29,707 nt of DNA from an uncultured Kiloniellales bacterium (lineage in GTDB: Bacteria; Pseudomonadota; Alphaproteobacteria; Kiloniellales; JAKSDN01). Position 1 is the stretch's first letter. Each line of letters begins with the position of its first letter. Below, one piece after another: positions 23,504 through 29,707 of this stretch. The position numbers were made by a program, and so were the translations under genes. The DNA is taken from positions 1 to 29,707 of the forward strand of contig CAMYMY010000009.1 of the NCBI GenBank assembly GCA_947259625.1. The letters are read 5' to 3'. The notes beneath the pieces are model-generated. The model saw nothing but the letters and a program-made list of their open reading frames with translations, searched no databases and had not been told where the DNA came from.

Positions 23504-24250
23504 ATGGACCTGGAATTGACCGATCCGCAGATCGAGCGTTATGCGCGCCACTTGGTGCTTCCCGAGGTGGGCGAAGAGGGCCAGGCGCGCCTCCTGGGTT
23601 CGCGGGTCCTGGTGGTCGGCGCGGGCGGCCTGGGCTCGCCGCTCCTGCTCTATCTGGCCGCCGCCGGGGTCGGCACCCTCGGCGTGGTCGACGACGATCA
23701 GGTCGACCTATCCAACTTGCAGCGCCAGATCGTCCACGACACCTCCAACGTCCGCCTCGTGCCAGGCAACGCCCTGGAGCTGATCGGCCAATACGATCTG
23801 GTCGCTGACGGCTCGGACAATTTCCCGACCCGCTACCTGGTGAACGACGCCTGCTACCTCGCGCGCAAGACCCTGGTCGCGGCCGCGATCATGCGCTTCG
23901 ACGGACAGCTCTCGACCTACAAGGCCCATGAGGACAGCGCGCAGCCCTGCTACCGCTGCATCTTCGGCGCGCAGCCGGGAGATCCGAAACAGAGCTGCGC
24001 GGACGTCGGCGTCCTCGGCGCCCTGGCCGGCACGCTGGGTGCGCTGCAGGCGACAGAGGTGATCAAGGAGCTGCTGGGCATCGGTGAGAGCCTGGCCGGT
24101 CGCCTGCTGCTCTACGACTCCCTGGGCACCAGCTTTCACACGGTCAAGCTCAAGGCGGACCCGGCCTGTCCGCTGTGCGGCCCGCAGGCAAGCATCCGCG
24201 ACCTCGAGACGGCCTCCTATAGGGAGTCCGAGCCCTACTGCGCCGCCTGA
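23504..24250 (+). CDS. moeB: MoeB/ThiF-family sulfur-carrier adenylyltransferase, with internal deletion
   Basis: E1-like enzyme that adenylates the C-terminal glycine of MoaD/ThiS-type sulfur carriers. It has 248 residues. Seen are RYARHLVLPEVGEEGQ, the nucleotide loop VVGAGGLGSP (37-46), DDDQVDLSNLQRQIVH (63-78), ADGSDNFPTRYLVNDAC, zinc cysteines 149/152 and 222/225, and SCADVGVLGALAG. After SNV (81-83) the sequence goes straight to RLVPGNALELIGQYDLV. The usual stretch of about 26 residues starting GxPKVxSA, which holds an ATP-contacting lysine, is missing although the frame is kept. Function is therefore doubtful. A longer C-terminus (IRDLETASY) compensates the length. It starts 13 bases after cysK. 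Confidence 0.88.
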   Translation: MDLELTDPQIERYARHLVLPEVGEEGQARLLGSRVLVVGAGGLGSPLLLYLAAAGVGTLGVVDDDQVDLSNLQRQIVHDTSNVRLVPGNALELIGQYDLVADGSDNFPTRYLVNDACYLARKTLVAAAIMRFDGQLSTYKAHEDSAQPCYRCIFGAQPGDPKQSCADVGVLGALAGTLGALQATEVIKELLGIGESLAGRLLLYDSLGTSFHTVKLKADPACPLCGPQASIRDLETASYRESEPYCAA

Positions 24251-24271
24251 GGGCGGCGGGGCGGCCGCGGG

Positions 24272-25711
24272 GTGTTCTTCGAGCAGACCGTCACCCTGCC
24301 GCTCTGGCTGGTGCTCCTTACCTGCCTGCTCGCCGCGCTGGCCCTTCTCGACCGCCTGCTGATGCCCGGCGCGCGCTGGTTCCTGCACCGCCGGCTCAAC
24401 CGCGCGATCGAGAAGCTGAACGCCCGGCTGCACTTTCATATCCGGCCCTTCACGCTGACCCGGCGGCGCGTGCTGGTCGGCAACCTGACCTACGACCCCC
24501 AGGTGCTGGCCGCCGTGGAGCAGCTGGCCCGCGCGGAGAACTTGCCGCACGACGTGCTGATCGAGCGCGTCGGCCGCTATGCCCGCGAAATCGTGCCGGC
24601 CTTCAACGCCTACCTCTACTTCCGCCTTGGGGTCTGGCTGGCCCGGCGCCTGGCCCGCAACCTCTACCGGGTGCGCCTGGCCCAGGCCGACGACGCCGCG
24701 CTCGAGGAGATCGGCGAAGATGCGGCAGTGGTCTTCGTCATGAACCACCGCTCCAACATGGACTACGTCCTGCTCGCCTTCCTGGCCGCCCGGCGCGCCG
24801 CGCTCAGCTTTGCCGCCGGGGAGTGGGCCCGGGTCTGGCCCCTGCAGAGCCTGGTACGCGCCATGGGAGCCTACTTCGTGCGCCGGGACTCCGGCAACCT
24901 GCTGTACCGCCGGGTGCTGCAGCGCTATATCCAGATGGCCACCGCGGGCGGCGTGACCCAGGCCGTGTTTCCCGAAGGGGGTTTGAGCCGCGACGGGCGC
25001 CTGCGCGAGCCCAAGCTGGGCATCCTCGACTACATGGTCCGCGGTTTCCTGCCGAACCAAGGCCGCGACATCGTCTTCGTGCCGGTCGGCATCAATTACG
25101 ACCGGGTCCTGGAAGAGGACAGCCTGCTGGGCATGACCGGTCCGCGTGCCACGCGCCGCGGCACACGGCGGGCGCTCGGAACCGGGATCCGCTTCCTGCT
25201 GCGCAACATTTTCCTGATGAAAAGGCGCCAGCGCACCCGCTTCGGCTATGCCTGCGTGAATTTCGGCCGGCCGGTCTCACTCAGGACCTACCTGGGCGAG
25301 CGCGGCATCGTGCCCGGCACGCTGGACCGGGACGCGCGTTTCGTCGCCGTCGAGGCGCTCGGCCGCCACCTGATCCACGAAATCGGCCGGGTGGTGCCGG
25401 TTCCGCCCATACCTCTCGTGGCCAGCCTCTTCGCTCAGAGTCCCGAAGACTACCAAACCGGGGAGGAGCTGGCCGTCGCCATCGACGCGCTGGCCGCGCG
25501 CCTGCGCACTGCCGGGGCGAAGCTGCAGCTGCCCGGCGACGACTTGTCGAGCGCCCTCAAGACCGGTCTGCGCACCCTGGTCCGGCGCGGCCTTATCGAG
25601 AGAGAGGCCGGCGGCTTCGTCGTCGTGGCCGACAAGCGCGACCTGCTGACCTACTACGCCAACTCGATCGCGCACCTGATCGAACAAGAGGCAGGCATAT
25701 CCCGTCGGTAG
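24272..25711 (+). CDS. PlsB-like glycerolipid acyltransferase
   Basis: Membrane-bound acyltransferase that probably acylates glycerol-3-phosphate or lysophosphatidate. It has 479 residues with one N-terminal hydrophobic segment (about 9-30). The PlsB/C catalytic blocks are present: I MNHRSNMDY (His159, Asp164), II YFVRRDSGN (201-209), III FPEGGLSRDGRL (233-244) and IV FVPVGINYDRV (269-279). The details (RRDSGN, EGGLSRDG) point to the PlsB side rather than PlsC. E. coli PlsB is about 807 residues, so this is a short form. The start is a GTG at 24272, 21 bases after moeB. Its end is 22 bases from the convergent dehydrogenase. Substrate choice is uncertain. Confidence 0.88.
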   Translation: MFFEQTVTLPLWLVLLTCLLAALALLDRLLMPGARWFLHRRLNRAIEKLNARLHFHIRPFTLTRRRVLVGNLTYDPQVLAAVEQLARAENLPHDVLIERVGRYAREIVPAFNAYLYFRLGVWLARRLARNLYRVRLAQADDAALEEIGEDAAVVFVMNHRSNMDYVLLAFLAARRAALSFAAGEWARVWPLQSLVRAMGAYFVRRDSGNLLYRRVLQRYIQMATAGGVTQAVFPEGGLSRDGRLREPKLGILDYMVRGFLPNQGRDIVFVPVGINYDRVLEEDSLLGMTGPRATRRGTRRALGTGIRFLLRNIFLMKRRQRTRFGYACVNFGRPVSLRTYLGERGIVPGTLDRDARFVAVEALGRHLIHEIGRVVPVPPIPLVASLFAQSPEDYQTGEELAVAIDALAARLRTAGAKLQLPGDDLSSALKTGLRTLVRRGLIEREAGGFVVVADKRDLLTYYANSIAHLIEQEAGISRR

Positions 25712-25733
25712 CGGGTAACGCCGGCCCAGTATC

Positions 25734-26720
25734 TCAGAACATGGCCTCGAGCACCCGGTCGGGCGGGGTATGGCCGTCGGCGAAGGTCTTGATGTTGATG
25801 ATCACCTTCTCGCCCATGGCGATGCGGCCCTCGAAGGTGGCCGAGCCCATGTGCGGCAGCAGGACCACGTTGTCGAGCTGGAGCAGCTTGGGGTTGATCG
25901 CCGGCTCGTGCTCGAAGACGTCGAGCCCGGCGCCCGCGACCTCGGCGCCCTGCAACATGCGGGTCAGCGCGTTCTCGTCGATCACCTCGCCGCGGCTGGT
26001 GTTGACGATGACGGCGTGGGGCTGCAGCAGCTTGAGCCGTCGGGCCGAAAGCAGGTGATAGGTCGCAGGGGTATGAGGGCAGTTGACCGAAATGATGTCC
26101 ATGCGCGAAAGCATCTGGTCGAGGCTCTCCCAGTAAGTTGCCTCGAGTTCCGCCTCGATGTCCGGGTGCACGCGGCGACGGTTGTGGTAGTGGACCGAGA
26201 GCCCGAAGCCCCGGGCGCGCCGCGCCACCGCCTGGCCGATCCGGCCCATGCCGATGATGCCGAGCCGCTTGCCCCAGATCCGGTGACCCAGCATGGAGGT
26301 CGGGCTCCAGCCCCGCCACTCGCCCGCGCGCACCAAGCGTTCGCCTTCCGCGAGGCGGCGCGGCACCGCGAGGATCAGGGCCATGGTCATGTCGGCCGTA
26401 TCCTCGGTCAGGACCCCCGGCGTGTTGGTGACGTTGATGCCGCGCTGGCGCGCTGTCTTCAGGTCTATGTGGTCGACACCGGTGCCGAAGGAGGCGATCA
26501 GCTTGAGGTTCGGCCCGGCCTGGGAGAGCACGCCGAGGTCGATCCGGTCGGTCACCGTCGGGACCAGCACGTCGGCCTCCGCGGCCGCCTCGATCAACTC
26601 CGCCTGACTCATCGGCTTGTCTTCGATATTCAGGCGAGCGTCGAACAACTCCATCATGCGCGTCTCGATGGCGTCGGGAAGCCGGCGCGTGACAATGACC
26701 AGCGGTTTCTTCTGGGGCAT
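25734..26720 (-). CDS. D-2-hydroxyacid dehydrogenase (glyoxylate/hydroxypyruvate reductase type)
   Basis: NAD(P)-dependent reductase of 2-oxoacids, 328 residues. The substrate domain comes first (VDHIDLKTARQRGINVTNTPGVLTEDTADMTM), then the Rossmann domain with GMGRIG (157-162) following LGIIG. The catalytic triad is present: Arg243 (NTSRGEVID), Glu272 (FEHEP) and His290 (PHMGSAT). After the nucleotide fold the dinucleotide-specificity region reads YHNRRR, basic residues that favour NADPH. The frame is open to 26759, but the ATG at 26720 has GGGAGAGG upstream and matches the family start KPLVIVTRRLP. Divergent from the SH3 gene. Confidence 0.93.
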   Translation of the reverse strand: MPQKKPLVIVTRRLPDAIETRMMELFDARLNIEDKPMSQAELIEAAAEADVLVPTVTDRIDLGVLSQAGPNLKLIASFGTGVDHIDLKTARQRGINVTNTPGVLTEDTADMTMALILAVPRRLAEGERLVRAGEWRGWSPTSMLGHRIWGKRLGIIGMGRIGQAVARRARGFGLSVHYHNRRRVHPDIEAELEATYWESLDQMLSRMDIISVNCPHTPATYHLLSARRLKLLQPHAVIVNTSRGEVIDENALTRMLQGAEVAGAGLDVFEHEPAINPKLLQLDNVVLLPHMGSATFEGRIAMGEKVIINIKTFADGHTPPDRVLEAMF

Positions 26721-26902
26721 GAACCTCTCCCGGCAACGCATGGCTTTTCGGCTTGCCATAGCAGGTGCGCCGGTCCCTTGTCCAGAGTGCGCGCTCCGGC
26801 TCCGCCCCGACCGCTTGACCGCGGGCGGTCGGCGCGGGTAGGAGAACGCTCGGCCGCCCGCCGGGTGCCGGAATCCTCACGTAGAGAAGCTGTTGGAGGT
26901 CC

Positions 26903-27442
26903 GTGTTGAACCGCCGTGGCGTATTGGTCTTTTGTCTGGCGATCCTGCCTACCGTCTGCGCCGGCGCCGGCTCGGCCCAGGACGCCGCCGGACCGGCGGG
27001 CACCCGCCAGGCCGAGCGGCCGGGGCGCACCGGCCTGCCGCTGCCGCGGTTCGTCTCGCTGCGCGCCGCCGAGATCAACCTGAGGATCGGCCCGGGCGTC
27101 CGATATCCGATCGACTGGGTTTACCGACGGCGCGGATTGCCGGTGGAAGTGATCGACGAGTTCGAGACCTGGCGGCGCATCCGCGACCACGAAGGGACCA
27201 CGGGTTGGGTGCACCAGTCCATGCTGGACGGCCGGCGCAGCGTCATGGTGACCGGCGAGGCCCGTCTGCTCAGACGCGCGCCGGAGGCCGGCGCGCCCGG
27301 CGTCGCCCACCTGGAAGCAGGCGTCATCGCCCGTCTGGAAGGCTGCGAGGGAGACTGGTGCCGCGTCACCGTGGAACGCTTCGACGGCTGGCTGCGGCGC
27401 GGCGAGGTATTCGGTCTCTATCCAGGCGAAAAGGTTCCCTAG
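26903..27442 (+). CDS. Exported protein with two bacterial SH3-like domains
   Basis: 179 residues with a signal peptide (about 1-25, VLVFCLAILPTVCAGAGSA) and two SH3b-like repeats. The first (about 50-112) has NLRIGPGVRYPIDWVYRRRGLPVEVI, WRRIRD and TGWVHQSML; the second (about 114-175) has VTGEARLLRRAPE, GVIARLEGCEGDWCRV and GWLRRGEVFGLYPGE. Such domains often bind cell-wall or other ligands in the periplasm. The GTG at 26903 has GGAGG only three bases away, so the TTG at 26906 is an equally good start. It ends three bases from the histidine kinase stop. A TTGACC at about 26813 may be its -35, but the -10 is poor. Confidence 0.86.
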   Translation: MLNRRGVLVFCLAILPTVCAGAGSAQDAAGPAGTRQAERPGRTGLPLPRFVSLRAAEINLRIGPGVRYPIDWVYRRRGLPVEVIDEFETWRRIRDHEGTTGWVHQSMLDGRRSVMVTGEARLLRRAPEAGAPGVAHLEAGVIARLEGCEGDWCRVTVERFDGWLRRGEVFGLYPGEKVP

Positions 27443-27445
27443 CCG

Positions 27446-28837
27446 TTACGCGAAACGCATGCGGCTTCTTGGCACCGCAGGGTTCGCGTCGGCAACCACC
27501 CGCTCAGCCGGGAAGCGGGCGGCAACGGTCGTGCCGGCCTCGGCCCGGCTCTCCACATCGACCGAGCCGCCGTGGACCTCGACCAGGGCCTTGACGACCG
27601 ACAGACCGAAACCCGGGCCCTGGGATTTCCCGGCGACCGAAGAGTCGATCTGGCTGAAATCCGCGATCGTGTTTGCAGCGTACTCCCGATCGGCCGCGCT
27701 CCCGCCGTCCGCGACCCTCAGGACGAACTGTCCATCATCGTCCAGTTCCGTCGCGACTGTGACTTGGCCTCCACGGGGCGTAAACTGCACGGCATTGCAG
27801 AGCAGGCAGGACAGGATCTCGCGGAACGCGGAATCGTCGGCCCGCAGGACCTTGCAGGACTCGGAGAGGTCCGTCGCCAGGCGCACCCCGCCGGCCTCGG
27901 CGATCTCGCGCACGCCTTCCACCGCGGCGGCCACGGCCTTGCGCAGGTCGAGCGGCTGGTCGTCCAGTTCGACCCTACCCGACTCCATGCTCGACAGCAT
28001 CAGGACTTCGTCGATCATCTTGAGCAGTCGTTCGGCGCTGGCGTTTATCGAATGGACATAATCCTTGTACTGTTTTGAGCCGACCGGTCCGAACATCTCC
28101 GATTTCATGATCTCCGAGAACCCGAGGATGGCGTTGAGTGGCGTGCGCAGCTCGTGGCTCATGGCGGCAAGAAACCGGGATTTGGCCTGGCTCCCCACTT
28201 CGCTCAAGTGCGCGCGCTCCAGTCTGTCGCCCAGGAGGAGGTTCTCGTAACGCAGGCTCAGGGATCCCACGAGCGATCGGTTGAAGCGAGCCGCGACCGC
28301 GCAGAAGACCGCCCACATCAGGCCGGCCATGGCCGCCAGGACGAGGTGTCGCACGTCACCTTGCAGCAGGAAGGCACCGGCCTGCCCCAGACCTATGAGC
28401 GTCAGGAACGACAGCGCCGCCGGCAGCCAGATGCTGAGCGTGACGATGGCACCGGCTGCCAATCCAGCCACGACATAAGCCAGGACCAACTCCGCGACAG
28501 GCTCATCGGGTATGAACATGAGCATACAGCCGACGCCCCAGGCGGCCCCGCTGGCCGCCGATCCGAGCGTGAAGAGCATCGCCCAGCGCCCGGCATCCTG
28601 CGCTCCCCGGGGCCGCATGCGATACGCATGGAACAGGCCGGCACGCGCCAGGGCTATCAACCAGACGCTGCCAAGCCACAGCAGCGCGGGCAGGCCGAGC
28701 CAGTGCCAAAACAGCGTCACGACAAGGGCGGGGACCACTACGTTGGCAATCAGGATGAACTTTTCCTGGCCGTACAGCCCGGCGGTCTGCTCGGCCTTTA
28801 TCCAGGCCCGCTTCGTGGCTTGCGACTGATCCGTCAT
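27446..28837 (-). CDS. Membrane histidine kinase, orphan, with degenerate ATP-binding motif
   Basis: Sensor kinase of 463 residues. Six hydrophobic segments (about 26-44, 48-68, 86-106, 114-134, 136-158, 165-184) form an N-terminal membrane sensor with almost no periplasmic loop. HisKA follows with His228 in SHELRTPLNAILGFSEIM, the alphaproteobacterial PdhS/DivJ-like type, then HATPase with N-box CNAVQFTP (Asn348). The G1 box, usually DTGIGM, reads DGGSAA (Asp377), and G2, usually GTGLGL, reads GPGFGL. ATP binding may be weakened. The ATG at 28837 is preferred to the open frame reaching 28939, since a GGGAGGG site precedes it. No response regulator lies in the window. Confidence 0.9.
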   Translation of the reverse strand: MTDQSQATKRAWIKAEQTAGLYGQEKFILIANVVVPALVVTLFWHWLGLPALLWLGSVWLIALARAGLFHAYRMRPRGAQDAGRWAMLFTLGSAASGAAWGVGCMLMFIPDEPVAELVLAYVVAGLAAGAIVTLSIWLPAALSFLTLIGLGQAGAFLLQGDVRHLVLAAMAGLMWAVFCAVAARFNRSLVGSLSLRYENLLLGDRLERAHLSEVGSQAKSRFLAAMSHELRTPLNAILGFSEIMKSEMFGPVGSKQYKDYVHSINASAERLLKMIDEVLMLSSMESGRVELDDQPLDLRKAVAAAVEGVREIAEAGGVRLATDLSESCKVLRADDSAFREILSCLLCNAVQFTPRGGQVTVATELDDDGQFVLRVADGGSAADREYAANTIADFSQIDSSVAGKSQGPGFGLSVVKALVEVHGGSVDVESRAEAGTTVAARFPAERVVADANPAVPRSRMRFA

Positions 28838-29163
28838 AGGACCCACCCTCCCAACCCCGATCGTCGGAGGCCATGAACCGAGAGGACAGAGCGAGGGCGT
28901 TTTGCCAGCGGATCGACGATACCGGATAGTAAAGCGCAAATTACGGTCAGCGGCAGATCGGCAAAAACGCTATGGCGATACTTGACCATTTTCGGCGTGC
29001 CCTGCAATTGAACCTCTTCCCTTGTTGTGGAGGTAGGTCCGGGAACAGCTTGCCAATGTGACAGCGGTCACGATTGTGTTAAATTTAGAGAAAATCCGAG
29101 CTATCGGCGCCATGGCGGGTGCCGTTGGAGACTCCGGCCTCGCCCCCCCTTGGAGGCGCGCTG
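28838..29163. other. Gene-free region between the histidine kinase and the cation transporter
   Basis: 326 bases upstream of the kinase and downstream of the transporter, both on the minus strand. No gene is supported. GTGAC-AGCG-GTCAC (29058-29071) is a short inverted repeat next to an AT-rich patch (about 29072-29095). After the transporter stop, a seven-pair stem with one mismatch (about 29107-29126) precedes a short T-run on the minus strand and could be a weak terminator. No clear promoter pair for the kinase was found. Confidence 0.5.
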
Positions 29164-29707
29164 TTACTCTGTGGCCGCGACGCGGCCTCCCGCCAGTTCC
29201 CCCCATGCCTGGCGCAGGACCGATTGCCCGGCCCAGGCCGCGAGCGAGGCCATGACCAGGCCGACAAACAGATCCGGCCAATAGGCACCCGTCACCGCGA
29301 CGCCCCCGGCCGCGGCCAGGACCGCGAGGTTGCCGATGGCATCGTTGCGGCTGCACAGCCAGACCGCGCGCAGGTTGGCATCGCCCCCGCGGAAGCGGAA
29401 CAGCAGCAGCGCACAGCCCAGGTTGGCGCAAAGCGCCAGCAGGCCGATGACACCCATCACCGGCGCTTCGGGGCTGGCGCCCAGGACCGCGTTGTGCACG
29501 CTGGAACCGAGTACGAAGAGCCCGAAGGCCAGCATCGCAAGACCCTTGACCAGGGCCGCGCCGGCCCGCCAGGAGAGCGGCTTGGACAGTACGTAGAGCG
29601 CCGTGGCGTAGTTGAGCGAATCGCCGAAGAAATCGAGCGCATCGGCCTGTAGCGCAACCGACTGGGCACCCCAGCCGGCGCCCGCCTCGATCAGGAACAT
29701 CGCCACG
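29164..29707 (-). CDS. Cation diffusion facilitator (CDF) transporter, 5' end outside window
   Basis: Inner-membrane metal/proton antiporter of the short CDF type without a C-terminal cytosolic domain. The visible part has at least 180 residues. Metal-site helices are LQADALDFFGDSLNYA and LCSRNDAIGN, each with the paired Asp/Asn pattern of CDF helices 2 and 5. Hydrophobic helices lie between, and it ends soon after the last helix (GQSVLRQAWGEL). Relatives are about 200-210 residues, so roughly 25 N-terminal residues lie beyond base 29707. Exported metal (zinc, cobalt or cadmium) cannot be decided. Confidence 0.88.
   Translation of the reverse strand, partial: VAMFLIEAGAGWGAQSVALQADALDFFGDSLNYATALYVLSKPLSWRAGAALVKGLAMLAFGLFVLGSSVHNAVLGASPEAPVMGVIGLLALCANLGCALLLFRFRGGDANLRAVWLCSRNDAIGNLAVLAAAGGVAVTGAYWPDLFVGLVMASLAAWAGQSVLRQAWGELAGGRVAATE

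Noticed and set aside
1..29707. tRNA, rRNA, CRISPR arrays, insertion sequences, prophage, riboswitches
   Set aside because: None recognised by eye; gaps are short and hold no repeats or conserved RNA motifs of these kinds.

Overview
The window is about two-thirds G+C by eye and comes from an alphaproteobacterium, probably of the Rhodospirillales/Kiloniellales type. The evidence is the gene order around dnaA (mutM - small secreted protein - enoyl-CoA hydratase - rpsT - dnaA - dnaN - recF - gyrB on one strand, with ubiE - ubiB - coaBC - dut leaving in the other direction), the ubiquinone genes, a perfect TTAA-N7-TTAA site (the CtrA consensus) upstream of dnaA, and an alphaproteobacterial-type histidine kinase core. 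It is mainly a housekeeping chromosome segment. I found no prophage, transposon, CRISPR array, tRNA or rRNA.

Layout. 1-2037 (minus): start of a glycerol-3-phosphate uptake operon (ugpB, then ugpA running off the left edge), with a strong hairpin between the two genes. 2276-3908 (plus): an Ada-like DNA alkyl-repair/regulator protein without the N-terminal sensor domain, then a YgjP-type metallopeptidase that looks leaderless. 3912-8180: VOC protein, a frameshifted Bcr/CflA efflux pump, a class A penicillin-binding protein and a GNAT acetyltransferase on alternating strands, packed tail to tail. 8177-15544 (minus): gyrB, recF, dnaN, dnaA, rpsT. 15662-17724 (minus): enoyl-CoA hydratase, secreted hypothetical protein, mutM. 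17802-25711 (plus): ubiE, ubiB, coaBC, dut, an Rrf2 regulator, a broken cysteine synthase, a MoeB/ThiF-type adenylyltransferase with an internal deletion, and a PlsB-like acyltransferase. 25734-29707: D-2-hydroxyacid dehydrogenase, SH3-domain protein, orphan histidine kinase and the 3' part of a cation efflux (CDF) gene.

How the genes work together. The minus-strand block supplies replication initiation, the clamp, gap repair and gyrase, with ribosomal protein S20 next to dnaA. The plus-strand block joins ubiquinone synthesis (UbiE methylation, UbiB), coenzyme A synthesis (CoaBC) and dUTP removal (Dut) to a small sulfur module (Rrf2 - CysK - MoeB), then phospholipid acylation. MutM, Ada-like and Dut are three DNA-maintenance functions near the replication genes.

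Points worth a second look are regulatory or concern gene integrity. They are the CtrA-type site and AT-rich tract upstream of dnaA, a cluster of four GANTC sites upstream of dnaN, an rpsT promoter whose -10 lies in the loop of a perfect palindrome, a MutM zinc finger lacking its fourth cysteine, and three genes (efflux pump, cysK, moeB) with small deletions that may be real decay or assembly error. I did not find a convincing new multi-gene system.
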